Shown one piece after another: positions 8,907 through 18,248 of a stretch of DNA of 64,000 nucleotides (within the stretch, counting starts at the first letter, position 1; every line of letters starts with the position of its first letter). The stretch is taken from positions 806,001-870,000 of the forward strand of contig JADJYE010000001.1 of NCBI GenBank assembly GCA_016719945.1. The letters are read 5' to 3'. The notes below the pieces were generated by a model. It was not told where the DNA came from, ran no database searches, and saw only the letters and a list, made by a program, of their open reading frames with translations. The position numbers and the translations under genes are program-made. Source of the DNA: Polyangiaceae bacterium. Its GTDB lineage: Bacteria > Myxococcota_A > Polyangia > Polyangiales > Polyangiaceae.

Positions 8907-10949
8907 ATGAGCCCGATGCCCTCCAGAACGAACGCCCGCCGTCCTTGGTGGAGGTTTCCGCTCACTGCCCTGCTCTCGCTGGGCACGCTGATGTCGTTCC
9001 CGTTGGGGACCGCGGTGGCCCAAGAGGAAGAAGACGACGAGACCTACGAGGAAGAGGTCGTCGTGGCCGACGACGAGATCGCCGACGACGATCCGAGCGC
9101 GGTCATCATCTTCCGCGAACGGCTCGCGCCTCACGGCGCCTGGATCGACCACCCGGACTACGGCACCCTCTGGGTCCCGTCGTCGAAGCTCGTCGGCCCC
9201 GACTTCGCCCCGTATGTCACGAGCGGTCGCTGGGAGCTCACCGACGACGGAGACTGGCTCTGGGTCAGCGACTACGACTGGGGGTACATCCCCTTCCACT
9301 ACGGACGCTGGGTCTGGGTCAGCGGCCTCGGCTGGTCCTGGATCCCTGGCCGGACCTACGCCCCCGCGTGGGTCGTGTGGCGCACCGGCGCCGACGGTTA
9401 CATCGGCTGGGCGCCGGCGCCGCCGTCCTATTATTGGGTCGACGGCTGGTCGTACAGCTGGTGGGGCGTCCCGGTCGCGGCGTACGTGTTCTGCCCGACG
9501 GTCCACGTGTTTCACCACCACGTCCACACGGTCGTCATCCACGACCACGACCACGTGCACAAGGCGGCCAAGGCGACGAGGCCCTACGTCCCGGCCCGGG
9601 CGCGTCCCCAGCACACCGCGGCGAACCCCACCACGAACGGCGGCAACCAGCCGCGCATCGGCCCGACGCCCGACGAGGCCGGCATCAAGAAGGCCGACTT
9701 GCCCAAGAAGACCGGCAAGCCGAGCGCGAAGTCGCTCGAGTTCATGAAGCCCGAGAGCATCGCGAAGTCGAAGGCCATGTCGAAGGCAGCGGCCCCGCCG
9801 TCGAAAGCGCCGGTCGTCGGCTCGAAGGCCCCCGCGTCCGCGAAGGCCGCCGGAGTGAACGGGTTCGTCGCGCCGAGCAAGGCGCTCGACAAGCCCATGA
9901 AGCGGGCGACGAAGTCGACGCCGTCGCTTACGGTTCCGGGGTCGACCCCGAAGGCGCTCAAGCCGAGCCAGAGCGCCAAACCAGCCCCGAAAGCGCAGCC
10001 GTACAAGCCAGAGCCGGCCTTCGACTACGACGACCGGCCTGCGCCGAAGACGCAAAAAAAGGCGCCCAAGGCGCAGCCTTGGAGCTCGCAGCCCAGCCCG
10101 GCCCCGAAGGCGCCGAAGTCGAAGCCTCATCCGCAGGCCCAACCCAAGGCGGCGCCGGCGCCGTCTCACCACCAGCCCTCGCCGAAGGCGCCCAGCACCT
10201 CCAAGAAGAGCCCTTCGGCGCCCAGCGTTCGGCCGAACAGCCCCGCGCCGAGCGCCCCGAAGAAGGCCGCTCCCGCGGCGCCTAGCGGCGGCTCGAAGAA
10301 GGTGACGCCGCGCGCCGGTCAAGAAGTCGCGCTAGCGCGGCAAGGTGTTTGCTTATCCCTCGCTGAAAGGAGCTTGAAACCGATGCTGCTCAATGAGTCC
10401 GTGAACCCTCGTGCACACCGCGTGTGGACCGCCGTTCTCGCCGCCCTCCCGCTGGCCACGGGGCTCGCGGGCTGCATCGTGGTCGACGACGATCCGGACT
10501 ACTACGACGAGCCCGTCATCGTGGACGACGAGATCGACTCGGTCGGCATCGATGAAGGGGCCACGCTGGACGCCGCGCCCGGCGAAGGCGCGGGCGTGTT
10601 CGTCGAGTACTTGGGCTTCGGCGAGTGGAGCATCTGGACCACCTGCGACACCGAGCGAACCGGGTACTCGTGCGAGTACGACGTGTTCGTCAGCGCCGAA
10701 GGGCTCGACTTCGTCACCGACTCCGACCTGGAGGCGGGCGACGGCATCGATATCGACTTCGAGCGGGCTCACGTCGAGATGAGCACCGACTACGATTTCG
10801 ATGGCTTCACGTTCGAGACCTTCGACGACGAGCCCGTCCTGGTCGAGGTGTGGCTCGACGGGGTGCCCGACGCGAGCCTGGTGTTCTGGGTGGAGAACGG
10901 GGACATTTGGCAAGGCCTGCCGACGAACCCCGCCTGGTTCGTGCCGTGA
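8907..10949 (+). CDS. DUF6600 protein, read through into a lipoprotein
   Basis: Residues 1-39 are a signal peptide ending A-V-A-Q. A very acidic stretch follows, then a DUF6600 domain (about 70-180) with repeated Trp/Tyr-Gly motifs such as H-G-A-W and Y-G-R-W. Next come a His-rich patch and 200 residues of Pro/Ala/Lys/Ser repeats. DUF6600 proteins are exported and of unknown role. The frame then runs without a stop into what looks like a separate lipoprotein at 10383. A single extra base at about 10302 would remove a TGA right after S-K-K, so the original gene may have ended there. AAGGAAGAG precedes the chosen ATG. Confidence 0.7.
   Translation: MSPMPSRTNARRPWWRFPLTALLSLGTLMSFPLGTAVAQEEEDDETYEEEVVVADDEIADDDPSAVIIFRERLAPHGAWIDHPDYGTLWVPSSKLVGPDFAPYVTSGRWELTDDGDWLWVSDYDWGYIPFHYGRWVWVSGLGWSWIPGRTYAPAWVVWRTGADGYIGWAPAPPSYYWVDGWSYSWWGVPVAAYVFCPTVHVFHHHVHTVVIHDHDHVHKAAKATRPYVPARARPQHTAANPTTNGGNQPRIGPTPDEAGIKKADLPKKTGKPSAKSLEFMKPESIAKSKAMSKAAAPPSKAPVVGSKAPASAKAAGVNGFVAPSKALDKPMKRATKSTPSLTVPGSTPKALKPSQSAKPAPKAQPYKPEPAFDYDDRPAPKTQKKAPKAQPWSSQPSPAPKAPKSKPHPQAQPKAAPAPSHHQPSPKAPSTSKKSPSAPSVRPNSPAPSAPKKAAPAAPSGGSKKVTPRAGQEVALARQGVCLSLAERSLKPMLLNESVNPRAHRVWTAVLAALPLATGLAGCIVVDDDPDYYDEPVIVDDEIDSVGIDEGATLDAAPGEGAGVFVEYLGFGEWSIWTTCDTERTGYSCEYDVFVSAEGLDFVTDSDLEAGDGIDIDFERAHVEMSTDYDFDGFTFETFDDEPVLVEVWLDGVPDASLVFWVENGDIWQGLPTNPAWFVP
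10383..10949 (+). CDS. Acidic lipoprotein (possible separate gene inside the long frame)
   Basis: From the ATG at 10383 the protein has its own lipoprotein signal (lipobox G-L-A-G-C) and 188 residues. AAAGGAG lies about 12 bases upstream. The mature part is rich in Asp, Glu and Tyr and likely folds as a small beta protein; no family is recognised. A signal peptide in the middle of a protein makes no sense, so I think this is its own gene, joined to the DUF6600 frame by a lost stop or an indel. Confidence 0.6.
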   Translation: MLLNESVNPRAHRVWTAVLAALPLATGLAGCIVVDDDPDYYDEPVIVDDEIDSVGIDEGATLDAAPGEGAGVFVEYLGFGEWSIWTTCDTERTGYSCEYDVFVSAEGLDFVTDSDLEAGDGIDIDFERAHVEMSTDYDFDGFTFETFDDEPVLVEVWLDGVPDASLVFWVENGDIWQGLPTNPAWFVP

Positions 10950-10973
10950 CCTCGTTCTGGCTCGTGCGCTGAA

Positions 10974-10990
10974 GGGCGCCCGCCGCGCCC
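10974..10990. terminator. Hairpin between convergent genes
   Basis: GGGCGC and GCGCCC pair perfectly across a five-base loop in the 50-base gap between a plus-strand and a minus-strand stop. The position suits a shared terminator; there is no clear U tract. Confidence 0.35.
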
Positions 10991-10999
10991 CCTGCTCCT

Positions 11000-12523
11000 C
11001 TACTTGGCGGGCTCACCTTCGAGCGTGTAGATCGCGGGCGCCTCGAAACCGGCGTCCGCGAGCTGCTTTTGTACGAGGTCACGATCACCCACGAGCACGA
11101 TCGTGAACGAGCCGGGGTCGAAGCGCTCCTTGGCGAGCCGCGCGAGATCTTCTCGAGACGCAGCCTGACGCAGGCGGCTGGCGCCTGCGTCGAAGGCGAC
11201 CGGAAGACCCAGCCCCGCGAGCTGGCCGAGGCGAGAGCCGACCCCCGTCGAGCCCTCGTAGGTCTCGACGAGGCTCGCGCGGTCTTGGGCCTTCACCTTC
11301 GCGAGCTCCTCCTCGAGCAGGCCCTTGTCCGCGATCGACGCGAGCTCGCCCACGATCTCTTTGAGCGAGGCGCCCGTGTGCTGGGCCTCGACGCTGGTGC
11401 GCACGACGAACAGCCCCTCACCGCGGGTCGACGCGAAGCCCGAGCCGACGCCGTAGGTCCAGCCCTTCTCTTCGCGGAGGTTCATGTTCAACCTCGACGT
11501 GAAGGAGCCGCCGAGCGCGTCGCTGATGAGACCCAGGTTCGGCGCGCGCTCGTCGCTCGCCGGCGTGCCTGCACGCGAGGCGTAGATCACCGTCTGCACG
11601 GCCTTGGGGCGATCGACCAGGACGAACCGTGGGCGCTTGTCGACCACGGGCGTGAGCTTCGGCGCCGCCTTGGGCTCTCCCTTCGGCTTCCACGAGGCGA
11701 GGTGCTTCTCCATCATCGCCTCGAGCTCCTTCTTCGATATCTGGCCGACGACGATCATCGTCGCGCGCTCGGGCCGCCACGTTCCGTCATAGGCCTCCTT
11801 CAGCCGCGCGTGAGTGACCGCGTCGGCCTTGGACGCGATGCCCAGCGATGGGTGCCCGTACCCCGCCGTGCCACCGTAGAGGATGGACGCGGCGACGGTG
11901 GAGGCGACGCTCATCGGATCGTCGGTGCGCTTCTTGAGAGCGTTCTTCCAGAGCTTGTGGGTCCGGTTGAAATCCGCCTTGGCGAGCTTCGGGCGCGCCA
12001 CCACGTCCGCGAGCAGCTCGAACGCCGTGTCGAACTTGGTGCGCAGGGAGAGGACGGAGGCCTGGCTCGAGTCGGCCCCGGTCCCCACGCCGAGCGTCGC
12101 GCCGAGCGAGGCGACGGTCTCCGAGAGCTGAAGAGCGTCACGCGCTCCAGCGCCCTCGTCGAGCATGTCGGAGAGCAGCGCCATGGTGCCAGGCGCGTCG
12201 ACGGGATCACTTGCGGAGCCGTAGGGTACGACGACGGTCGCGTACACCACCGGCAGCTCCATTCGCTCGACCAGCCAGACGGTGACGCCGCCCGGACCTT
12301 GGAAGACGACAGGCGTCGGCGGCTCGAACGGCTTCGGCGCCGCCAGGACCGGCTTGGGCCCGAGCGGATCGGTCGGCGCGGACACCGAAGCGACGGCGGT
12401 CGTCACCGGCCGCGTGCTCGCGACCGGCGTCGGTGGCGCCCCCGAGAGCCGAACGCCGAAGTCACAGGCCGACGCAGACAGGGCGGCCGCAGCGGCCCAG
12501 GCGAGCAATCGACGCGCGCTCAT
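11000..12523 (-). CDS. M16 peptidase-like lipoprotein, non-catalytic partner
   Basis: A 507-residue lipoprotein (lipobox A-S-A-C). It has two M16 (pitrilysin/processing peptidase) halves. The zinc motif H-x-x-E-H is replaced by L-S-D-M-L-D-E-G in the expected place, so it should not cut by itself. The C-terminal R/Y site, R-E-E-K-G-W-T-Y-G-V, is intact. In two-subunit M16 enzymes one subunit keeps the zinc and the other helps hold substrate, so this is probably the partner of the upstream gene. Its ATG overlaps that gene's stop (ATGA), which points to coupled translation and equal amounts. It probably acts in the periplasm, anchored to a membrane. Confidence 0.85.
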   Translation of the reverse strand: MSARRLLAWAAAAALSASACDFGVRLSGAPPTPVASTRPVTTAVASVSAPTDPLGPKPVLAAPKPFEPPTPVVFQGPGGVTVWLVERMELPVVYATVVVPYGSASDPVDAPGTMALLSDMLDEGAGARDALQLSETVASLGATLGVGTGADSSQASVLSLRTKFDTAFELLADVVARPKLAKADFNRTHKLWKNALKKRTDDPMSVASTVAASILYGGTAGYGHPSLGIASKADAVTHARLKEAYDGTWRPERATMIVVGQISKKELEAMMEKHLASWKPKGEPKAAPKLTPVVDKRPRFVLVDRPKAVQTVIYASRAGTPASDERAPNLGLISDALGGSFTSRLNMNLREEKGWTYGVGSGFASTRGEGLFVVRTSVEAQHTGASLKEIVGELASIADKGLLEEELAKVKAQDRASLVETYEGSTGVGSRLGQLAGLGLPVAFDAGASRLRQAASREDLARLAKERFDPGSFTIVLVGDRDLVQKQLADAGFEAPAIYTLEGEPAK

Positions 12524-14095
12524 TTCGTCGCTCCTTTCTTCTCGGCCGGCTTCTTCTCGGCCGGCTTCTTCTCGGCCGGCTTCTTCTCGGCCGGCTTCTT
12601 CTCGGCCGGCTTCTTCTCGGCCGGCTTCTTCTCGGCCGACTTCTTCTCGGCCGGCTTCTTCTCGGCCGGCTTCTTCTCGGCCGGCTTCTTCGGGGGCGCT
12701 GCCTTCGGGGGCGCTGCCTTCGGCTCGACCTTGAGCACGACGCGAGCGTTGAGGTCGAGCGTGGCCTTCGCGGACCCGTTGACGCCCGCGACGTCGACCT
12801 TCCGGTAGCGCTCGAGGTCCTTCCCGATGAAGCCAGGGTCGCCCGCGAACGTCTGGTACGTGTTCAAGATCGACGCGCGCTCCGGCACGCTCTCGAGCTG
12901 CAGCACGAACATGGTCTCGTAGTCGTTCTTCGCGCGCTCGACCTCGGCCGACGTAGCCCCCTTGTCGAGCAGCTCGGAGAGGACCTTGTCGATCTCCTTC
13001 TCGAGCGCGTCGAGCCCGACGCCCGGGCGCGCGATGGCCTCGATCGTGAAGACGCTCGAAAGGTCCTGCGAAGACTGCGAGGCGCTGACCGTCTGGGCCA
13101 GCTCCTTGTCGAACACGAGCGCCTTGTACAGCCGGCTCGTCTTGCCCCGATCGAGCACGTTGGAGAGGATGTCGAGCTCGGCGTCGCCGGCGGCGAACCG
13201 CGCAGGGCTATGCCACGCCATGACGATCTTCCCGAGCTGGATGTTGTCCTCGACCAACGTCTCGCGCACGACGCCCGAGAGCGACGGCGCGCTCGCAGGG
13301 GGCGCCGCGGGGACCTGAGCCTTCGCGAGGCCGCCGAACAGCCGCTCGATGTCGGCGCGCACCGCCTTGGTGTCGAAGTCGCCCGCGACCGACGAGCGAG
13401 AGGTTGTTCGCCGCGTAGTACTCCGCGAAGAAGGACTTCACGTCGTTCACGGTCGCGGCCTCGAGGTCCTCGTGCGACCCGATGACAGGATGGTGGTACG
13501 GGTGGCCCTTTGGGTAGAGCAGCTCGGGCAGCCGCAGCTCGATCTTGCCGTAGGGTTTGTTCTCGCTGCGCTCCCGCCGCTCGTTTCGCACCACCTTTCG
13601 TTGGGCGTCGAGCTTCTCCTGGGTCATCGACGCTCCCAGGGAGCTCAGCCGATCGGCCTCGAGCCACAAGAGCAGCGGCAGCGTGTGCGCTGGCCCGACC
13701 TCGAAGTAGTCGGTGCGGTCTTCGCTCGTCCACGCGTTGTTCCAGCCGCCCTCGGACTCCATCAGGGTGTCGAACGCGCCGGTCGGGACGCGATCGGTGC
13801 CCATGAACATGAGGTGCTCGAACAGGTGGGCGAAGCCGCTGCGCTTGTCCTTCTCGAAGCGCGAGCCGACCTTGACCATCACGTTGACCGCGACGAGCGG
13901 AACCGAGCGATCCTCGCTGAGGATGACGGTCATCCCGTTGGGGAGCTCGAAGCGCTCGAACGGGATCGAGAGCTGCCCGGCCGAGCTCGCGGGCGAGGCG
14001 ACTTGGGCGGGGACGCTGGGGACATCTGCGCGCGCCTGTGTGGCTACGGCGCACGCGAGGGCGGCCATGGCGGCGGCGAAGAACCGGGTTCGCAT
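12520..14095 (-). CDS. M16 family zinc peptidase with Lys-rich repeat tail (frameshifted)
   Basis: The signal peptide ends near residue 23. The active site H-L-F-E-H is at 90-94, with the downstream glutamate region L-E-A-D-R present. This is the catalytic subunit of a periplasmic M16 pair. Near 13389 the frame breaks; removing one base from GG joins N-N-L-S-L-V to A-G-D-F-D-T and gives 524 residues. The C-terminus carries ten copies of A-E-K-K-P followed by G-A-T-K, a very basic, disordered tail not seen in typical M16 enzymes. The AmpG-like transporter lies 53 bases upstream on the same strand; the non-catalytic partner overlaps downstream. Confidence 0.85.
12536..12685. repeat. Ten tandem 15-bp repeats in the M16 gene
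   Basis: The unit TTCTTCTCGGCCGGC occurs ten times in a row; unit seven has one base changed (GAC for GGC), turning Pro to Ser. On the coding strand it encodes A-E-K-K-P. Two copies of a different 15-mer follow. Near identity suggests recent expansion by slippage. Confidence 0.95.
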
Positions 14096-14148
14096 GCGCG
14101 GGAGGGTCGATGATCGGCGCGCCCGATGCAAGCGCCCGCGAGGCGCGC

Positions 14149-15369
14149 TCAGGCCTTCGCGGGGGCCGGCTCGAGCTTGACGAACAGCGAGGCGAGGACG
14201 CCCGGGATCGAGGCGAGGAACGCGACGACGAAGAACTTCGTCGACCCCAGCCTCGTGAAGAGGAAGCCGCTCGTCGCGCCGGCGCCGAGCACCGCGAGGC
14301 TCATCATGGACGAGGCGAACGCGTACTGCGTGGCCTTCTGCTCGCCCTTGCACAGGCGCATGAGGAACACGAACAGCGACGCCGTCCCCGCGCCGGCGAT
14401 GAGCTGCTCCACGAGCACGACGGCCGAGATGACGGGGAGCCCCGGGCGCGTGGCAGCCAGGAATGCGTACAAAAGGATGGCCGCCGATTGGAGCATGGTG
14501 AGCGGGACGAACGCGCGCTCGAACGTGTAACGAGCGATCGCCCACGCCCCGGCGAGCGAGCCGGCGATGGAGGCGACGGTCCCGAAGGTGCCGTTCACGA
14601 TGCCTCGAGTCGCGGTGTCGAGCCCGAGCTCGGAGAGGAACTTCGCGTTCATTCCGAACATCAACGCGTCGCCCGCCCGGTAGGTCACGAGCACCACCAG
14701 GGCTACGCCGATCCCCCGCTGCGCGAAGAAGGTGCGACCCGCGCTGGTGACGACCCGCGCGACGGACGTCTGGACCTCGCCGCGGTCGTCCTTCGCGAGG
14801 AGCACGGCGTGGCCGACGCCCAACGCGCCGAGCAGCAGGCCCGCGACGGTGAACGCCAGCGGGAACCCGTACACGCCGCCGAGGGTGACGATACCCCCGC
14901 TGCCGACCATCAGAGCGACGCGGTATGCGCCGATGCGCACGCCGGTCAGCGCGCCCTGCCGCTCGGGCGGGAGGCGCCGGAGATAGTAGCCGTCGATCGC
15001 GATGTCGTTGGTGGCTGCGAAGACCGCGATCAGGCAGAGGGCGACCGCGAACGCCCACGGGACGAACGTGGCCGCGAACGCCGCAAGGAACAAGGTCGCG
15101 GCGGCGATCGCGAGCTGCGCGACGACCATCCACCGCTTGGTCGTCGAGAAGCGGTCGACCAGCGGGGCCCAGAGGAACTTCAGGTTCCAGGGGAGGTGCG
15201 CGAGGTTGGCCAGCCCGATCACCTCGGCCGAGACGTTCGCGTGGACGAGGTACTCGCTCGAGACCTTGTGGACGATCGAGAACGGCAGCCCCTCGGCGAA
15301 GTACGTGGACGCCGCCCACGCGGTGTCCGGCTTCACGCGGGCCTCCGTCGGCTTGTCCGGTTGGGCCAT
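14149..15369 (-). CDS. AmpG-like MFS transporter
   Basis: A 406-residue inner-membrane protein with about 12 hydrophobic helices. Early motifs Y-F-A-E-G-L-P and W-N-L-K-F-L-W-A-P match the AmpG/PAT branch of the major facilitator superfamily. N-D-I-A-I-D-G-Y followed by L-P-P-E-R-Q-G is its hallmark. AmpG imports muropeptides released from the cell wall for recycling, and in some bacteria this controls beta-lactamase induction. Substrate here is inferred from family only. The ATG at 15369 gives the usual cytosolic tail before helix 1. It heads a leftward run with the two M16 genes and is divergent from the next gene. Confidence 0.8.
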   Translation of the reverse strand: MAQPDKPTEARVKPDTAWAASTYFAEGLPFSIVHKVSSEYLVHANVSAEVIGLANLAHLPWNLKFLWAPLVDRFSTTKRWMVVAQLAIAAATLFLAAFAATFVPWAFAVALCLIAVFAATNDIAIDGYYLRRLPPERQGALTGVRIGAYRVALMVGSGGIVTLGGVYGFPLAFTVAGLLLGALGVGHAVLLAKDDRGEVQTSVARVVTSAGRTFFAQRGIGVALVVLVTYRAGDALMFGMNAKFLSELGLDTATRGIVNGTFGTVASIAGSLAGAWAIARYTFERAFVPLTMLQSAAILLYAFLAATRPGLPVISAVVLVEQLIAGAGTASLFVFLMRLCKGEQKATQYAFASSMMSLAVLGAGATSGFLFTRLGSTKFFVVAFLASIPGVLASLFVKLEPAPAKA

Positions 15370-15521
15370 TTCTGTCTCGAGAGCCAAGGTCGGAGCGGTG
15401 GGGGAAGACGCCGTCACGTCTCCCAGGCCGTACACGAAGGCAACACCCTGGGCGAACAATCGGACGGGGTCGGACAACAATAGACAGCCCGGGGAAACAC
15501 TCGTACTCATGCGGTGTTTCC

Positions 15522-16796
15522 GTGAACGAGTACACCCGGCGAGAAGAAGTGAGGTGGATCCTCGTCTCGACCGTCGCGCTGGTCGGCTCGGTGGCGGCGT
15601 CGCTCGGGCTGATGTTGACGGCGACCGGCAAGGTCGTCCCTGACATGAAGGCCCGAGAGGCTGCCCAGGCGCTCGACGCCGAGGCCTCAGCGCTCGACAA
15701 GTGCGTCGAGGCCGCGAACAAGCTGAACGAAGAGGTCGGGTTCTTCCGGGGCGCGTCGAAGGTGCTGGAGCAACAGCCCGAGCCCGTCGAAGAGCCGCCT
15801 GCGCCCGAGCCGCCCCCCAAGGGTCCGAAGGGGCGGCCGCTGCCGCTGCCCAAGAGTCCCAAAGAGAAGCCGAAGCCGAAGCAGGTCGACCAGTCGGCGC
15901 AAGCCTGGCCGGCGGCGACCGCGACCTACGTGAGCGCCGGCCAGGTCGAGGCGTGTCGGACCTCGATCGAGAAGCACGCACCCGCCGAAGGCGAGGCGGT
16001 CGACGGCTGGGCGGCCGTGCAGACCGTCACGAAGCTCAAGGTCCCGAAGCCCGAAGACCCGACCTCGACGTCGCTCACCGCGGCGCGCCAGGTGTTCGCG
16101 GCGGTCGAGAAGGCGCCCGTCCAGGCCGTGGCCACCCACGCGCAGACGGCGCGCGACCGGGCCAAGGCCGCGGCGAGCGCGGCGACCACCGCCGCGGACA
16201 GCGCGACCATCCAGCAGCCGCTGCCGCAGGGCGTGCTGGGCCGCGAGGTCGCGATCGCGGCGGGCGTGTTCGTGTCGCTCGCGGCGCTGCTGATCAGCTT
16301 CTTCAGCCTGCGCGCGACCTCGGTAAGGCGCGCGGCCTCCCTCGCGCCTTACCGCAAGTCGGTTCATCCGCCGGAGCGGGGCCTCCACGCCGCGATGATC
16401 CTGCGCCTCGCCGCAGAGACGAACGGCGGAGAGCCGGGCATCGTGCTTGGCGCGGGGGTCGGCGGGCTGCTGGCTGCAGCGATCGCGCGGGCCGACGTCG
16501 ATTGGTACGTCGCGGGGGTCGCCGCCGGGCTCGTGCTCGGGCTGCTGATTCAGACCGTCGTGAAGACGGTCGGCCTGACCCAACACTTTCGCGCTCGAGC
16601 GCTCGCGATCGCGGAGATCGAGAAGCCGGCGGTGCCGATCGTGCTCGTGCTGCAGACGGTCCGCCCAGGACAAGAAGAGGACTTCGTCGGCTTCTTCATG
16701 AAGCTCGCTCCGACCGAGGCCGCGCACGCTGTCGAGAAGCTCGCGACCCAGGCCGAGGAGCAGATCCTCATCGCGGTCGACGCGCAGAAGACCTGA
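15522..16796 (+). CDS. Membrane protein of unknown function with Pro-rich linker
   Basis: A 424-residue protein. Helix 1 lies at residues 12-33. A periplasmic or cytosolic region follows with a Pro/Lys/Glu stretch (about 85-130) and Ala-rich helices. Then come a second membrane helix (about 245-267), a helix pair near 310-350 with many Gly and Ala, and an alpha/beta C-terminal domain. I recognise no family. The start is the GTG at 15522 before N-E-Y-T-R-R; no ATG precedes helix 1 and no clear ribosome site is seen. It is divergent from the AmpG-like gene, sharing a 152-base upstream region. Confidence 0.65.
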   Translation: MNEYTRREEVRWILVSTVALVGSVAASLGLMLTATGKVVPDMKAREAAQALDAEASALDKCVEAANKLNEEVGFFRGASKVLEQQPEPVEEPPAPEPPPKGPKGRPLPLPKSPKEKPKPKQVDQSAQAWPAATATYVSAGQVEACRTSIEKHAPAEGEAVDGWAAVQTVTKLKVPKPEDPTSTSLTAARQVFAAVEKAPVQAVATHAQTARDRAKAAASAATTAADSATIQQPLPQGVLGREVAIAAGVFVSLAALLISFFSLRATSVRRAASLAPYRKSVHPPERGLHAAMILRLAAETNGGEPGIVLGAGVGGLLAAAIARADVDWYVAGVAAGLVLGLLIQTVVKTVGLTQHFRARALAIAEIEKPAVPIVLVLQTVRPGQEEDFVGFFMKLAPTEAAHAVEKLATQAEEQILIAVDAQKT

Positions 16797-16863
16797 CTCT
16801 TCTGTCCCCCGCCAAGGGGCGACCCGCATGACGCGCGGCGCGGCCTCGCTGCGACCGCTCGAC

Positions 16864-16880
16864 GCGCCATGCCCTGGCGC
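16864..16880 (+). terminator. Intrinsic-terminator-like hairpin
   Basis: GCGCCA, loop TGCCC, TGGCGC, then TTT. It lies 67 bases after the plus-strand membrane protein gene and before a convergent gene. The stem is perfect but the T run is only three bases. Confidence 0.45.
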
Positions 16881-16885
16881 TTTGG

Positions 16886-18211
16886 CTACTTCTTCGGCGG
16901 GGCCTCGGCGCCGCCCTTCTTCGGGCCCTTGCCGGGGGGTGCCTGCTTGGGGTCACCCTCGGGGGCCGGCCCGAACGAGAGCGAGCTCGTGTCGATGACG
17001 CGGACCATCGCCTCGACCTCGAACGGCTCGCCCGGGACGCTCGGATCGCCCTTCTTGTCCTTCGGGATGCGCTGGGCCTTCATCCCCACCTGGAGCATGC
17101 CGTTCTTCGGCAGCAGCGCCTTCGGCGAGACCTGGATCTTGCCGCCGCCTTCGAACATGTACGCGCCGAACACGATCTCGGGGTCCTTCAGGAGCGCGTT
17201 CGTGTCGCTCGCCGCGTACTGCCGGAAGATCACCCCGAGCGCTGCCTCGTCGCCCTCGACCTTCTCGACCTGGAACAGGCGATAGCGGACGACGTCGGAA
17301 CCGAACGAGGTGCGGCGGTCGGCGACGGTCCACATGGCGTTCGCGCCGACGGGCTTGTCGGGCACGCCCGTGTACAGCCCGATCAGCAGCTCCTCGACGG
17401 CGCCGATCACGAAGTCGTCGCTCGCCGTCTCCTGGGGATCGGCGTGGGTGATCTTCGAGCTTCGCTTGAAGCTCATGGCGCCCGCCTTGGTGAGCGTGAA
17501 CTGCAGGGTCGCGTTGAGGTTCGCGCCCATCTCGCCGTTCGGCGAAAAGTCCATCATCGTCGCGACGAGCGGGCGATCGGCGCCCGGCGCGAGCGTGGGC
17601 ATGGCGGCGGGCGGCTCGGGCGCGGCTGGAGCAGCGGACGCGGACGCCGAAGCGGACGCTGACGCCGCCGGGGTCGGCTTCGGCTTCGCGCCGCCCTTGC
17701 CCTCATCCTCTTTTTTCGCCTGACTCTCCGCCTTCTCGAGCTCCTTCTTCAGCTCGCCCGCGAACTTCTCGAGCTGCTTGCCTGCCTGCTCGGGCGGCGA
17801 GATGTCCACGAAGACGAAGCGGGTCGCCTGGCGCCCTTGGATCGCGAGCTGCAGGTTGACGCCGATGAGCTGCGCCTCGGGCGTCGCCGCGTGGAGCTGG
17901 ATACGCGGCTCATCGCCGGCGTTGATCATCTCGAGCTTCGGCGGCGCGTCGAGCGCGTGCGCCTTGTCGGCGACGCCGGTCGGGAAGATCCCGTCGGGAG
18001 GCGGCTGCTTGGCCAGCTCCTCCGCGGACAGTCCCTTGCCCTCGAGCGTCTTGGCGACGTCCTTCATCTTGCCGCCCGCCGCGGGAGAGTCGAGGCTGGC
18101 CGACTTGGCGGGGTCGGCGGACCCAGCGGGACGCGCGTTCGGGACAGGCTCTTCACAAGCGGCGAGCGCTGCGGACAGCGCTGCGAACGAGACGACGGTC
18201 ACCCACCTCAT
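16886..18211 (-). CDS. Lipoprotein of unknown function with coiled-coil and Ala/Ser linker
   Basis: A 441-residue lipoprotein (lipobox A-L-A-A-C). Residues 60-170 form one domain; a Lys/Glu-rich coiled coil and an Ala-Ser repeat linker (A-S-A-S-A-S) lie in the middle; and a beta-rich domain covers about 230-400. The tail is rich in Pro, Gly and Lys. I do not recognise the family. The stretch Y-M-F-E-G-G-G-K and the paired beta regions suggest an exported sensor or scaffold, but that is only a guess. It is 37 bases downstream of the GAF gene on the same strand and probably co-transcribed. Confidence 0.7.
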   Translation of the reverse strand: MRWVTVVSFAALSAALAACEEPVPNARPAGSADPAKSASLDSPAAGGKMKDVAKTLEGKGLSAEELAKQPPPDGIFPTGVADKAHALDAPPKLEMINAGDEPRIQLHAATPEAQLIGVNLQLAIQGRQATRFVFVDISPPEQAGKQLEKFAGELKKELEKAESQAKKEDEGKGGAKPKPTPAASASASASASAAPAAPEPPAAMPTLAPGADRPLVATMMDFSPNGEMGANLNATLQFTLTKAGAMSFKRSSKITHADPQETASDDFVIGAVEELLIGLYTGVPDKPVGANAMWTVADRRTSFGSDVVRYRLFQVEKVEGDEAALGVIFRQYAASDTNALLKDPEIVFGAYMFEGGGKIQVSPKALLPKNGMLQVGMKAQRIPKDKKGDPSVPGEPFEVEAMVRVIDTSSLSFGPAPEGDPKQAPPGKGPKKGGAEAPPKK

Positions 18212-18248
18212 AGTGGCGTGCTCTACCGCAGGCGCCGGTGCGATGCCA

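Noticed and set aside
12536..12685. CRISPR array
   Set aside because: The 15-bp units are directly joined, with no spacers, and lie inside a coding frame.
12433..13485. A Leu-Gly-Arg-rich repeat protein on the plus strand
   Set aside because: It is the reverse strand of the A-E-K-K-P repeats of the M16 gene.
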